NCBI GenBank assembly: GCA_015654475.1
Contig: JAATGV010000035.1
Span: forward strand, 1 to 32,868
DNA length: 32,868 nt
Direction of reading: 5' to 3'
DNA from: Actinomycetales bacterium
GTDB taxonomy: Bacteria > Actinomycetota > Actinomycetes > Actinomycetales > Microbacteriaceae
In this document: in pieces, positions 8,461 through 18,301 of the stretch
Layout of the letters: every line of letters starts with the position of its first letter
How positions within the stretch are numbered: position 1 is the stretch's first letter
Position numbers and translations under genes: made by a program
The notes under the pieces: generated by a model
The model's input: the letters and a program-made list of their open reading frames with translations, nothing else
The model's database searches: none
Told to the model about the DNA's origin: nothing

Positions 8461-8523
8461 GTGAAAAAATATCTGATTCCTGTTGCGCTTGCATCCGTCT
8501 ATTCCAATGACAAGGTGTGCTAA
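8461..8523 (+). CDS. 20-residue peptide encoded before the ABC exporter
   Basis: A short frame starting at GTG encodes MKKYLIPVALASVYSNDKVC and ends with TAA. It has a strong ribosome-binding site, six G residues at 8449-8454 placed six bases before the start. Two lysines followed by a hydrophobic stretch (residues 4-13) resemble a secretion signal or a membrane-inserting toxin-like or signalling peptide, and the last residue is a cysteine. It ends 37 bp before the ABC ATPase start, so co-transcription is likely. I do not recognise a family. It could be an export substrate, a signalling peptide, or a leader peptide whose translation controls the exporter; it might also be a chance frame. Confidence 0.5.
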   Translation: MKKYLIPVALASVYSNDKVC

Positions 8524-8560
8524 ACCTTTCCTTTTTATCTGTTCGAACGGGAGTTCCGGT

Positions 8561-9280
8561 GTGAGTGAAGTTTCGTCTGCGGCCGTGCATGTGAAGGACG
8601 CGGTCAAGTCTTACCAGTCTGGCCCTGGTAACGCGCGAGGGCTGGACGGGTTTTCGATCGATGTCGCACCTGGTGAGCTATGTGCGATCGTCGGCGTCAG
8701 CGGAAGTGGCAAGTCCACGTTGCTCAGCGTCGTCGGGGGCATCACCCCGGTTGATGCGGGTGACGTGATCGTGGCAGGGATCGATGTACGCGGCCTTAGC
8801 GGCGAAGGCGTCCTACGATTTCGCCGAGAAGCCGTGTCAATGATCTTTCAGGAATACAACCTGCTCAGCATGCTGACCGCCCGAGAAAACGTGTCACTGG
8901 TGGGTGAACTGGTGAGTGTGCCAGATGAGCAGCTCGGCGAGGAGGTCGAGCGCACGCTCGACGAGATGGGCCTTGCCGACCTCATGGACAGGTATCCGTC
9001 CGAGCTGTCTGGAGGACAACGGCAGCGGGTGGCGATCGCCCAAGCGATCGTAGGGCAGCGTTGTGCCGGCAAGTCTGTGCTGTTGGCGGACGAGCCGACG
9101 GGAGCACTCGACTTAGCCACCACCGGCGAAGTCATGCGCGCGTTCCGTGCTGCGGCAGACGCAGGGATCGCCGTACTTGTCTCCACGCACGACCCGGCAG
9201 TCACGGCCGTCGCCGACCGGGTGGTCACAATCCGAGACGGCAAGAACGTGGCAACCTACCCATCGGAAGTCGGCAAGTGA
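8561..9280 (+). CDS. ABC transporter ATP-binding protein (MacB/LolD-like)
   Basis: The 239-residue protein has every expected ATPase motif: Walker A GVSGSGKST (residues 45-53), Q-loop FQEYN (96-100), signature LSGGQ (149-153), Walker B with DEPTGALD (177-184) and the H-loop STHD. The DEPTGALD form and the size are typical of the MacB/LolD/FtsE-type ATPases that power FtsX-like permeases without moving substrate through a classical channel. The frame is open further upstream, but GTG 8561 is preferred because GGGAG lies seven bases before it and the ATPase domain begins directly after. The next gene overlaps it by four bases (GTGA), so the two are translated together. Confidence 0.9.
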   Translation: MSEVSSAAVHVKDAVKSYQSGPGNARGLDGFSIDVAPGELCAIVGVSGSGKSTLLSVVGGITPVDAGDVIVAGIDVRGLSGEGVLRFRREAVSMIFQEYNLLSMLTARENVSLVGELVSVPDEQLGEEVERTLDEMGLADLMDRYPSELSGGQRQRVAIAQAIVGQRCAGKSVLLADEPTGALDLATTGEVMRAFRAAADAGIAVLVSTHDPAVTAVADRVVTIRDGKNVATYPSEVGK

Positions 9281-11880
9281 GCGCCTCGACCCGGGTCGCA
9301 TATCGGGTGTCGCGCAAGGCCCTCACCGTCGAATGGCGGCGCATGATCGGTCTCTTCGCTCTCTCGAGTCTGTTCGTACTCCTCCTGACCGCAGGAATCG
9401 TCAGCGTCAACGCAATCAACCCGCAAGCCAGCGCAATACTCGTAGGCAGCGGCGACCTGACACTCTCAACACCCGCAACATCAGAAGACCCCGCCATACT
9501 CGCCCAAGCCCGAACACTTGTGCAAAAACGTTACGGCGCTGAGACGAAAGCGGAATGGTCGGTCCTCGCCAACGACCTCACAGTGGTGAGCGCGAGCGCT
9601 GTCGGGAACGTCAACTATCGCGAACGAGACAATTCACTGCTTCCGCTTGAGGATGAGCTTCGACTGCTCGACGGTACATGGCCGAGCGTTGCCGGAGAGG
9701 TCATCGTCACAAAGCCCCTCGCTGAGAAGATGGACATTGACGTCGGCGACACCGTCACCCTGGCGCTGGGCGACGTTCCGCTCACAGTCACCGGAATCGC
9801 CATAACTCGCCTCACCCACAGCTCGGAAGTGATTCACGGCGCACCAGGGACATGGTCAAAAATTGCGAACAGCGCGACCAACCTCAACGGAGGAGTCGTC
9901 ATATTCAACATCGAGGTCTTCGTACCACCAGAATCGCAAGCTCTGATACTCAAAGATGCGAAATCGTCAATAGGGAAACCAGCATATGATGCCGACAGTC
10001 TAGACACCGACGAAGCGAACCCTGACGAGAGCGCGCTCGAGACCGCCTTGAGCGAAGCCGGCTTCCATATCAGCAGCTACCTTGCAATCGCTCCCGACCC
10101 CCGCCCGTTCTGGGTTCAAAACGCCAGCGTCGTGACCTGGCCGGCACTCACCCTGGTGGTTATTCTCGTAACCGCTCAACTGGCGGTGCGGTTGCGCAAA
10201 GACCGCGGCCTCGCTGGCACCCTAGCCGCGTTAGGCATGTCTCGGAGCGGCATCATCACCCTGCTGACGCTTCTTACTGCCGTGCCCACCACTCTCGGCG
10301 CGGTAGCCGGCGGAGCGATCGGAGTGGTCGCAGGCGGAGCCGCAATTCCCGCAGTAGCCGACGCCGCCGACATGGATCCGTCGGGTCGCCCACTCCCCCT
10401 GACCGTCGTGCTTACTCTCGTCGTTGTCTTTGTCGCGGCAAGCGCGCTGGCCGCCCTCGCGCTCACGGCCTGGTTCGCGTCTCGGTCACTAGCAACGGAC
10501 TCATCAGCGAAGTTCGCCGACGTGAGCGCGGGGCCAAAGTCGATCGCATGGCCGACGTCGCTAGGCGTGACATCAATACTTCTCGCCATCGCTGCGTCAA
10601 GCTTCTTGACCGGGCTTGACCCCAAAATCACGCCCCTCATCGTTGCAGCACTTGTCTGTCTTGGCCTGATCGGGCTAATCCCCCTTCTGCTTGCGACGCT
10701 TTCACATATTCGGGTATCTGCCCTGTGGCTTCGGCTCGCAATTCGACTCAGTGCGGCCGATCGCGGCCGGGTGATCGGCATCGCCGCGGTCGTGGCGTTC
10801 GGCCTGGCGGCGCCACTCGGCCTCTCAATCGCAGAAACCTCACGGGCGTCCTACACCGCCGCCCTATACCTGCCATCGACGCCATACGGGCAAGTCAACG
10901 TGGTGCTTGACGATATCGACCTCAGCACCGCACAACGCGAATCACTCGACAAGGCCGCCGGGGTAGTCGGCACGACCACGTATTCCCCACAAGACAAAGA
11001 AGGCGATGGATACTACGCCGTACCTGCTGGCACGGACTTGAGTACGGAGTTAAACTCCCCCCTACTAGGAATTGTGCTTGTGCCCGATCGTGCGGCAGCG
11101 GACACAATCCTCGGCTGGTCAATGAGCGACGCAGACTGGGCAGTTCTGGCAGAAGGCGGCGCACTCGACCTCGCTACCAAACAAAACGGCTTACGACCCC
11201 CTGTCAGCACGGAACAAATCCGTTACACGGCCGTCGATATCACGACCGACGTGTATGAGGGTGGGGTCAATACATGCTATGCCGCGGAAGGGCTCACGCT
11301 ACACCCTGCAAGTGAACTGCCCAACAGTTCCGCCCGCGGCCAAGGAGACTTTGTCCTGACCACAGCCAAAGCAAAACAGCTTGGCATCATACCCGTCGCA
11401 CACAGTCTGCGGTTTACAGACGCGTCAACCAAGCTTGACGCAATCGTCGACGCGGCCGCCGCCATAGGGATCCCCCCAACCAGAGTCACTCTTGATGCCG
11501 GGCCGAGCAACGAGGCACCGACCTCCTACTATGTCTCGCTCGCAGCCAGCGGGGCGCTAGTCCTCATTGTGATACCGCTGCTTGTCTCCATAGGGGCACG
11601 CGAAAATCGCGGCATCCACACCCAGTTTCTACTCCTCGGCACCAGACGACCCACCATCCAAGCAGCTTTCGTGACATCAACCATGGTCTCCGTCATCAGC
11701 GGCGCAGTCATCGGCCTAATCGCAGGAATCGGCGTCACCACGGCCTGGTTCGGAACCCAAAGCGTACCCATCGTCATCGCATGGAATCAAGTCGCACTCA
11801 TCCTTGTCGCAATACTCCTGATCAGCGTCGTCGTCGCCTACGTCGGCACACGAGGAAGGCTGCACCGCTACAACAGCTAA
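9277..11880 (+). CDS. FtsX-type ABC transporter permease, large
   Basis: An 867-residue membrane protein starting at a GTG that overlaps the ATPase stop (GTGA). A first membrane helix (about residues 24-45) is followed by a large extracytoplasmic domain (about 45-285), then a cluster of helices (three near 290-410 and more at about 430-540), a second extracytoplasmic domain (about 560-760) and a final helix group to the C-terminus. This is the two-FtsX-domain layout common in actinobacterial exporters of lipids, peptides or antimicrobials, and mechanotransmission rather than direct pumping is possible. The pairing with a MacB-like ATPase is clear; the substrate is unknown, with the upstream peptide as one candidate. 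The frame extends back to 9061 but that part is the ATPase gene read in another frame. Confidence 0.87.
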   Translation: MSASTRVAYRVSRKALTVEWRRMIGLFALSSLFVLLLTAGIVSVNAINPQASAILVGSGDLTLSTPATSEDPAILAQARTLVQKRYGAETKAEWSVLANDLTVVSASAVGNVNYRERDNSLLPLEDELRLLDGTWPSVAGEVIVTKPLAEKMDIDVGDTVTLALGDVPLTVTGIAITRLTHSSEVIHGAPGTWSKIANSATNLNGGVVIFNIEVFVPPESQALILKDAKSSIGKPAYDADSLDTDEANPDESALETALSEAGFHISSYLAIAPDPRPFWVQNASVVTWPALTLVVILVTAQLAVRLRKDRGLAGTLAALGMSRSGIITLLTLLTAVPTTLGAVAGGAIGVVAGGAAIPAVADAADMDPSGRPLPLTVVLTLVVVFVAASALAALALTAWFASRSLATDSSAKFADVSAGPKSIAWPTSLGVTSILLAIAASSFLTGLDPKITPLIVAALVCLGLIGLIPLLLATLSHIRVSALWLRLAIRLSAADRGRVIGIAAVVAFGLAAPLGLSIAETSRASYTAALYLPSTPYGQVNVVLDDIDLSTAQRESLDKAAGVVGTTTYSPQDKEGDGYYAVPAGTDLSTELNSPLLGIVLVPDRAAADTILGWSMSDADWAVLAEGGALDLATKQNGLRPPVSTEQIRYTAVDITTDVYEGGVNTCYAAEGLTLHPASELPNSSARGQGDFVLTTAKAKQLGIIPVAHSLRFTDASTKLDAIVDAAAAIGIPPTRVTLDAGPSNEAPTSYYVSLAASGALVLIVIPLLVSIGARENRGIHTQFLLLGTRRPTIQAAFVTSTMVSVISGAVIGLIAGIGVTTAWFGTQSVPIVIAWNQVALILVAILLISVVVAYVGTRGRLHRYNS

Positions 11881-11906
11881 AGCTCCACCGATCCCAGAAC
11901 GGATTA

Positions 11907-11984
11907 TTGTCGCTAACAAAGGAAACGCGCGACCTCCAAGAGAATAGCGGCCTCGACATGCTGCATATCCTCTGTTAGCGTCAA
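11907..11984. repeat. 12-nt inverted repeat bracketing 54 nt
   Basis: TTGTCGCTAACA at 11907-11918 and TGTTAGCGTCAA at 11973-11984 match as inverted repeats at 11 of 12 positions. The 54-nt core holds no frame or stem of note. The total is 78 bp, the size of a very short miniature element, but no target-site duplication is evident. Confidence 0.5.
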
Positions 11985-12093
11985 CCACGCCCATAATCCG
12001 CCCACGTACTGAAAGCTGCACGTGAGTCTCACCGATGCTCATCGCCCAAGCAAGACCCGCCCGACAGGTGTATTCGCTCCGTGGATTGCTTGA

Positions 12094-12119
12094 GTGAAGC
12101 CTCCGTCAACGGGCTTCAC
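12094..12119. terminator. Hairpin between convergent exporter and VOC genes
   Basis: GTGAAGCC (12094-12101) pairs perfectly with GGCTTCAC (12112-12119) around a 10-base loop. No T-run follows on either strand, so it is only a candidate terminator. Confidence 0.45.
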
Positions 12120-12229
12120 GCCATCCAGGCGCTGACGTGTTGATCCGGAAGCAATGCTCCATGTAGCCATAGAACTGCGCTGAGCTCGGCCGGCCGCGAA
12201 CCCATCCCACGAAGGCCAGAATGGGCATA

Positions 12230-12598
12230 TTAGGCACGGTCGTGGAGCGTGACCCGGTAGCCGTTGAGGTCGGCGAAAGTGAACGTCCGGCCGAAAGGAC
12301 CGTCAAACGGGTCCATCACGATGGTTTGGCCGTCAGCAACCAGCGAATCATGGATGGCCTGGACGTTGGTGGCATGAAGCCAGAGTGCGATGCCACTGCC
12401 AGGCTGCGCCACGGATGCAAGATCGGTGCCAGGCACGATATCGCGCAACGCGAACGCGATCGGTTTCGTCTCGAAGACGACAGCGTTCGGTGGGCCTGCC
12501 GGCGAGCGAACAAGGCCAAGGTACTGCTCGTAGAACGCCTGCGAAGCGTCGAGGTCATGAACTTGAAGTGAAATGAAGTCGGGTCCGGTGACAGACAT
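12230..12598 (-). CDS. VOC (glyoxalase/dioxygenase) superfamily protein
   Basis: A 122-residue single-domain protein with the paired beta-alpha-beta-beta-beta modules of the vicinal oxygen chelate fold. The opening FISLQVHDLDASQAFYEQYLGL and the closing FGRTFTFADLNGYRVTLHD are classic for small glyoxalase/bleomycin-resistance-like proteins, which bind a metal and a small substrate, often as dimers. The substrate is not predictable. AAAGGA lies before the ATG. It is divergent from a MarR gene with a palindromic operator between them, so it is probably regulated by that protein and could detoxify the ligand MarR senses. Confidence 0.87.
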   Translation of the reverse strand: MSVTGPDFISLQVHDLDASQAFYEQYLGLVRSPAGPPNAVVFETKPIAFALRDIVPGTDLASVAQPGSGIALWLHATNVQAIHDSLVADGQTIVMDPFDGPFGRTFTFADLNGYRVTLHDRA

Positions 12599-12612
12599 GA
12601 TGAGAATCCTTT

Positions 12613-12658
12613 CGTGTCAGTTTACTTACACGAGCAGTTTATGTCAGAATACTGACAT
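12613..12658. promoter_or_regulatory. MarR operator candidates, one overlapping the marR start codon
   Basis: ATGTCAG-AATA-CTGACAT is a perfect 7-4-7 inverted repeat at 12641-12658, and its last two bases are the first two of the marR ATG. A second inverted repeat, CGTGT...ACACG (12613-12632), also holds a GTCAG half. These lie in the 58 bp between the divergent VOC and marR genes, the usual place for MarR autoregulation. Confidence 0.65.
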
Positions 12659-13217
12659 GAGTCAAGACAGTATCAACTTGGAGACATCGCTCGGCTACCT
12701 ACTCAAAGAAACATCGGCCGCCCTTCGCGCAGCCATGGAAGAGGTGCTGCGGCCACTCGGCATGAGCGTGACGCACTACTCCTGCCTCGAACTGCTGGCA
12801 CAGCGCCCGGGCTTGTCAAACTCTGAGCTTGCGCGCGGAACATTCGTGACACGACAGTCAATGAACGTGCTGCTCCAGAACCTGGAACGAGACGGCTCCG
12901 TGACCAGGCCCGCGGAGGCACCCGTCGGAAAAGCTCTTCCCACGCGCCTGACCCCCCGCGGCCGACGAAGTCTGGAACAAGCCAGCAAAGCGGTCCGCTC
13001 CGTCGAGCTCAGAATGCTCGCCGGAATCACTGAGGCCGACCAGGCGCGCGTGTCCAGAGCCCTCCGACAGATGACCCGCTCCCTGCGGGACAACACCGCC
13101 ACCGAGCGGCTCCACGGACTCGCCGCCGGCCCCGCCACGCAGAAGGCCACACCCGCAGACGTCCCGACCTTCTCGGAGACCACACCAAAGGCAACCACCG
13201 AAAGCGCAGCCGAATGA
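12657..13217 (+). CDS. MarR family transcriptional regulator
   Basis: A 186-residue protein with the MarR winged helix. The N-terminal dimerisation helices (SLGYLLKETSAALRAAMEEVLRPLGMS) lead into the recognition region SNSELARGTFVTRQSMNVLLQNLERDGSV, and the wing (LPTRLTPRGRRSLEQA) follows. The last 35 or so residues are low-complexity and probably disordered. MarR proteins bind palindromes as dimers and let go when bound by small phenolic or oxidising ligands. I chose ATG 12657 because the MarR domain starts there, although the frame is open from 12573. An inverted repeat covers the start codon, which suggests autorepression and control of the divergent VOC gene. Confidence 0.88.
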   Translation: MSQDSINLETSLGYLLKETSAALRAAMEEVLRPLGMSVTHYSCLELLAQRPGLSNSELARGTFVTRQSMNVLLQNLERDGSVTRPAEAPVGKALPTRLTPRGRRSLEQASKAVRSVELRMLAGITEADQARVSRALRQMTRSLRDNTATERLHGLAAGPATQKATPADVPTFSETTPKATTESAAE

Positions 13218-13301
13218 GACGGAGAAATCACCACAAAGCGAACCAGGCACTCCACGAACTGCATGTGCCCATGGCGCTCGCCAGCGCCGAGCACACGCCT
13301 G

Positions 13302-13336
13302 ACAAAACGAAAACTCCCCGCACGAAGGCAGGGAGT
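13302..13336 (-). terminator. Intrinsic terminator of tRNA-Gln
   Basis: Read on the minus strand, ACTCCCTGC pairs with GCGGGGAGT (9 bp, one T-G wobble) around a six-base loop, and is followed by TTTCGTTTTGT. This is the clearest intrinsic terminator in the window. It lies 58 bp after the tRNA-Gln 3' end. Confidence 0.85.
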
Positions 13337-13394
13337 CCGTCTGACGAAAGATCTAGGGACATTTCTCGTGTCCGTGGTTTGAGTAAGACTCAAC

Positions 13395-13469
13395 TGGCTG
13401 GGGTGCCTGGACTCGAACCAAGAACAAGTGAACCAGAATCACTCGTGTTGCCAATTACACCACACCCCA
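13395..13469 (-). tRNA. tRNA-Gln (anticodon CUG)
   Basis: A complete 75-nt cloverleaf with encoded CCA. The acceptor stem TGGGGTG pairs with CACCCCA, the anticodon stem AGTGA pairs with TCACT around a TTCTGGT loop, giving anticodon CTG (codon CAG), and the T stem is CTTGG/CCAGG. It lies 151 bp after the end of gltX on the same strand. In bacteria with a non-discriminating GluRS and GatCAB, this tRNA is first charged with glutamate, so it may be a direct substrate of the product of the neighbouring gene (family knowledge; GatCAB is not in the window). Confidence 0.95.
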
Positions 13470-13620
13470 ATGTGGTCGGCCCGCGAGCCAAACAACCACA
13501 CTAGTCTACCCTGAAACCTCGGGCAACTTGGTGCCGCACAGGCCGCACGATGCCACAACACCGCGGCACAATCGCCCGACCGTGGACAGCGAGCTTCTAC
13601 CGACTAACCACCTATCCCGA

Positions 13621-14763
13621 CTAACTGCCGACAACGTCTGCGAAGCGAGTCAGCCGCGCCAGCGAGTCGTCGCGGCCAAGCAACGCCAACGATTCGAACA
13701 GGGGTGGCGAAACACGGCGTCCCGAAATCGCGGTACGCACTGGCCCGAACGCCAGCCGCGGCTTCAACCCCAACCCATCCACCAAGGCAACCTGAAGCGC
13801 ATCGTGAATGGCGTCGTTGCGCCAGCTCGCCTCATCGAGGGCGGAAAGCGCCACACTTGCAGCCGCGATGACCGCGCCCGTGTCGCCCTTCAACTGGGCC
13901 AAGGCGTCGTCCTCATAGACCAGGTCTGCAGCATCCACAAACAAGAATCCAAGCATGTTCGGCGCCTCACCGAGCAAGTTCATGCGCGGCTGAACAAGCG
14001 GCACCGCGGCTCGAATCAAGTCGGTCTCGCGCTCGCTGACCGGCTCAGAGAGCAGCCCAGCGTTTCTCAAGTAGGGCAGCATCGCGTCAAAGTATGCCTC
14101 TTCGCTGAGCGAACGCATGTGATCGGCGTTGATCGCCTCAGCCTTCTTCAGATCGAAACGGGCGGGATTGGGATTCACATCGGCGATATCGAATGCCTCG
14201 ACCAGCTCCGCCGGGCTGAACACGTCGCGGTCAGGCCCGATCGACCAACCGAGCAGTGCCAAATAGTTGATCAGACCGTCGGGCAAGAATCCACGGTCAC
14301 GATGATGGAACAGGTTTGACTCGGGGTCGCGCTTAGAGAGCTTCTTGTTTCCTTCCCCCATCACGAACGGTAAATGCCCGAACTGCGGCACAAAAGAAGT
14401 GACGCCAATCTCGATGAGTGCATGGTAGAGGGCAATCTGGCGCGGCGTCGACGAAAGCAGATCCTCGCCACGCAGCACATGCGTGATGCCCATGAGTGCA
14501 TCGTCGACCGGGTTGACAAGCGTATACAGCGGCTGGCCGTTGGGGCGCACCACCACGAAGTCCGTAGTCGAGCCTGCCGGAAATGTGATCTCGCCACGCA
14601 CCAAGTCGGTAAACGACAAGTCGGCGTCCGGCACGCGCAGCCGCATCGCGGGGCGGCGGCCTTCAGCGCGGAACGCCTCCCGCTGTTCACCCGTCAGGTC
14701 GCGATCGCTATTGTCGTAACCCTGCTTAGGATCACGACCGGCCGCGACATTACGAGCCTCCAT
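13621..14763 (-). CDS. gltX: Glutamyl-tRNA synthetase, C-terminal fragment of split gltX
   Basis: This 380-residue frame continues GluRS exactly where the upstream fragment stops. It starts MEARN directly after a TAG and carries the rest of the acceptor-binding insertion, the conserved [20 protein letters not shown] segment, the KLSKR form of the KMSKS ATP-binding motif (residues 141-145), and the anticodon-binding helical domains. The two parts plus the stop codon make 506 codons, a normal GluRS length. The preceding bases show no Shine-Dalgarno sequence, so separate synthesis would depend on ribosomes that terminate at TAG and restart at the adjacent ATG. In close relatives as I know them the segment reads TPEE(I/V)EAR, so the stop replaces a glutamate codon and Met replaces Ile or Val. 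Alternatives are suppressor readthrough, a nonfunctional copy, or a sequence error. Confidence 0.85.
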   Translation of the reverse strand: MEARNVAAGRDPKQGYDNSDRDLTGEQREAFRAEGRRPAMRLRVPDADLSFTDLVRGEITFPAGSTTDFVVVRPNGQPLYTLVNPVDDALMGITHVLRGEDLLSSTPRQIALYHALIEIGVTSFVPQFGHLPFVMGEGNKKLSKRDPESNLFHHRDRGFLPDGLINYLALLGWSIGPDRDVFSPAELVEAFDIADVNPNPARFDLKKAEAINADHMRSLSEEAYFDAMLPYLRNAGLLSEPVSERETDLIRAAVPLVQPRMNLLGEAPNMLGFLFVDAADLVYEDDALAQLKGDTGAVIAAASVALSALDEASWRNDAIHDALQVALVDGLGLKPRLAFGPVRTAISGRRVSPPLFESLALLGRDDSLARLTRFADVVGS

Positions 14764-15905
<1,142 letters not shown>

Positions 15906-15978
15906 CGACACTCCTGAACAGCAATAACACGCGGTAAGGGCTACCGCAGCAGGCTCGGCAGGCAAGCCCCGTAACAGT

Positions 15979-17091
15979 CTACGAGTTAAGAGGAACGACC
16001 CAGCCGAATGGATCGGCCGCCCGACCGTATTGGATGTCAGTGAGGGCCGCGCGCAACCCCATCGTCACCTCTCCGGCGGTATCCGGCGCCGCAGGGATGG
16101 TGAAAGTTTTCGAACGCAACTCGGCCAGCGGATTGATGACCGCAGCGGTACCGCACGCGAAGACCTCTCGGATGGCGCCGCTCGCCACCCCGTCACGCCA
16201 CTCGTCAATCGACACTCTGCGCTCGACCGGGGTAAGACCACGGGACTCGGCGAGCTGCAGAATCGACTTGCGGGTGATGCCATGCAGAATCGAACCGGAA
16301 AGCTCCGGCGTCACCAGCTCACCGTTCGCGAAGACGAACATGATGTTCATGCCGCCCAGTTCATCGATATACGTATGCGACTCGGCGTCAAGGAACAGCA
16401 CTTGCTTGCAGCCGTTGGCATAAGCCTCCTGCTGCGGTTCGAGGCTTGCCGCATAGTTCCCGCCGCACTTCGCCTCGCCCGTGCCTCCCAAGGCAGCGCG
16501 GCTGTAGTCCTCGGACAACCAGATATCCACCGGCTTCACCCCGCCCGAGAAGTATGGCCCAGCCGGGCTGGCGATCAGCACATACTTGACCTCCTTCGCG
16601 GCATCGACGCCGAGGAACGCCTCCGTGCCGATCATGAACGGACGCAAGTACAGGCTCGTTTCGCCAACGCCATCGGGTACCCAGTCCGCGTCCACCGCAA
16701 TAATCTGCTTCAGCGACTCGATGAATATCTCTACCGGCAACTCGGGCAGCGCAAGACGGCGGGCCGACGACTGCAGTCGCTTCGCGTTCTCCTCCGGGCG
16801 GAACGTGCCAATCGTGCCGTCGGCGTGTCGGTAAGCCTTGAGGCCCTCGAAAATCTCTTGCGCATAATGCAAGACAGCGGCAGCAGGGTCGAGTTGAAGC
16901 GGGCCATAAGGGACGACCTTGGCGTCATGCCACCCCTCGGCCGCCGACCAATCCACCGTGACCATGTGGTCAGTGAAATAGCTGCCGAACCCAGGATCTT
17001 CGAGGATCTTAGCCCGCGCCTCAGCGCTGGCCGGGTTGGGGTTATGCGTCACGCTAAACGTCACAGCATTATCGGTGAGCGTTGTCGTCAT
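15979..17091 (-). CDS. ilvE: Branched-chain amino acid aminotransferase
   Basis: This 370-residue protein is a fold-type IV PLP enzyme. The motif GTGEAKCGGNYAAS contains the PLP-binding lysine (K208), and the LHYAQEIFEGLKAYR segment and SLYLRPFMIGTE motif place it in the long actinobacterial branched-chain aminotransferase group. It makes leucine, isoleucine and valine from their 2-oxo acids with glutamate as donor, in the cytoplasm. The length is normal. It lies 35 bp after leuB, in one transcription unit with it, and close to other branched-chain genes at the end of the window. Confidence 0.95.
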   Translation of the reverse strand: MTTTLTDNAVTFSVTHNPNPASAEARAKILEDPGFGSYFTDHMVTVDWSAAEGWHDAKVVPYGPLQLDPAAAVLHYAQEIFEGLKAYRHADGTIGTFRPEENAKRLQSSARRLALPELPVEIFIESLKQIIAVDADWVPDGVGETSLYLRPFMIGTEAFLGVDAAKEVKYVLIASPAGPYFSGGVKPVDIWLSEDYSRAALGGTGEAKCGGNYAASLEPQQEAYANGCKQVLFLDAESHTYIDELGGMNIMFVFANGELVTPELSGSILHGITRKSILQLAESRGLTPVERRVSIDEWRDGVASGAIREVFACGTAAVINPLAELRSKTFTIPAAPDTAGEVTMGLRAALTDIQYGRAADPFGWVVPLNS

Positions 17092-17126
17092 TGCCTGTTT
17101 CTCTCTTCTTCTCTTAAATCACTTTG

Positions 17127-18203
17127 TTACATCGTGACAGTTCGGACCGCAGCCGCACCGACCGAGGCGGCGACTGTTGCTGCGATCGCGTCGCCAACCT
17201 GAGATGTTGAACGAGCAGCCGTGCCGCGGCTGGCAAGATCGTCGCGAACCGCATCCTCAATTCGCGCCGCAGACTCGTCAAGTCCGAGATGCCGAGCAAG
17301 CAGAGCCGCCGACAATATCGTCGCTGTCGGATCTGCGAGCTGTTTGCCCGCGATATCCGGGGCGGAGCCGTGGATGGGTTCGAACATGCTTGGTGCCGCA
17401 CCAGTTGGGTTGATATTGCCAGAGGCGGCGAGCCCGATGCCACCGCTGATGGCGGCAGCCAGGTCTGTGAGGATATCGCCAAAGAGGTTATCGGTGACGA
17501 GCACATCAAATCGACTCGGTTGAGTGACAAGGAATATCGTAGCCGCATCCACATGGATATAGTCCCAGTCCACTTCTGGATAGCTGGCACCCACCTCGCG
17601 CACGATGCGTTGCCACATGCCGCCCGCATGCACGAGCACGTTATGTTTATGCACCAACGTGAGCTTTTTGCGTGGCCGCGACTGTGCCACCTCGAACGCA
17701 TAGCGTACGACCCGTTCGATACCGAAAGCCGTGTTGACCGACACCTCGGTTGCGACCTCGTGTGCTGTTCCCGTGCGAATCGACCCGCCATTGCCAACAT
17801 ATGGGCCCTCTGTACCCTCGCGCACCACCACGAAATCGACGGTGCCAGGCGATGCGAGGGGGCTCGCCACGCCGGGAAATATTTCAACCGGACGCAGATT
17901 GATGAAATGATCCAGACCAAAACGCAGCTTGAGCAGAAGTCCGCGCTCAAGCAGGCCACTCGGCACGCTCGGGTCGCCGATCGCACCGAGCAGGATAGCC
18001 TCATGGCCGCGCAGAGTCTCAAGAGTCGCATCAGAGAGAACCTCGCCGGTCGCGTGGTATCGACGCGCGCCCAGATCGTACTCGGTGAGCCTCAACTCGG
18101 CGGACCCGCCGAGGGCGGCAGCAAGCACCTTGAGCGCCTCCGGGACAATCTCCGGGCCGATCCCGTCGCCAGGAATCACGGCAAGGTCGATAGTGCGCGA
18201 CAC
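17127..18203 (-). CDS. leuB: 3-isopropylmalate dehydrogenase
   Basis: A 358-residue protein of the isocitrate/isopropylmalate dehydrogenase family. [12 protein letters not shown] at the N-terminus, [28 protein letters not shown] with the metal-binding aspartates, and the dinucleotide-binding [11 protein letters not shown] are all present. It oxidises and decarboxylates 3-isopropylmalate to 2-oxoisocaproate with NAD+ in leucine synthesis. The start is taken as GTG 18203, because AAGGAGG stands five bases before it and the enzyme core begins at once. An ATG 12 codons upstream (18239) is the other option. An Lrp-type regulator gene lies upstream on the same strand. Confidence 0.93.
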   Translation of the reverse strand: MSRTIDLAVIPGDGIGPEIVPEALKVLAAALGGSAELRLTEYDLGARRYHATGEVLSDATLETLRGHEAILLGAIGDPSVPSGLLERGLLLKLRFGLDHFINLRPVEIFPGVASPLASPGTVDFVVVREGTEGPYVGNGGSIRTGTAHEVATEVSVNTAFGIERVVRYAFEVAQSRPRKKLTLVHKHNVLVHAGGMWQRIVREVGASYPEVDWDYIHVDAATIFLVTQPSRFDVLVTDNLFGDILTDLAAAISGGIGLAASGNINPTGAAPSMFEPIHGSAPDIAGKQLADPTATILSAALLARHLGLDESAARIEDAVRDDLASRGTAARSTSQVGDAIAATVAASVGAAAVRTVTM

Positions 18204-18221
18204 CAAAACCTCCTTGATCTC

Positions 18222-18237
18222 GCGGGCGAGAGCCCGC
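18222..18237 (-). promoter_or_regulatory. Short hairpin just upstream of the leuB ribosome-binding site
   Basis: GCGGGC (18222-18227) pairs with GCCCGC (18232-18237) with a four-base loop, immediately before the AAGGAGG of leuB. It could tune translation. I see no run of leucine codons that would indicate classical attenuation. Confidence 0.35.
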
Positions 18238-18301
18238 ATACCTAGCCTAGAGCCAAGAGCAGGCCTGTCGCGGCGTGCTCTGCGCGACCGGAGAGAGGCG
18301 C

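Larger units (their letters stand above)
11881..12229. other. Gene-free region after the exporter
   Basis: I see no gene in these 349 bases. The region contains a 12-nt near-perfect inverted repeat around a 54-nt core and an 8-bp hairpin that could end transcription from both sides, since the exporter (+) and the VOC gene (-) converge here. Confidence 0.6.

Noticed and set aside
9061-9276. Upstream extension of the permease frame
   Set aside because: These bases belong to the ATPase gene, and the permease start is fixed by the GTGA overlap at 9277.
16030-17202. 390-codon + frame
   Set aside because: It is antisense to ilvE, whose PLP motif and full length are clear; the + frame has no recognisable domain.
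17289-18245. 318-codon + frame
   Set aside because: It is antisense to leuB, whose catalytic motifs are complete.
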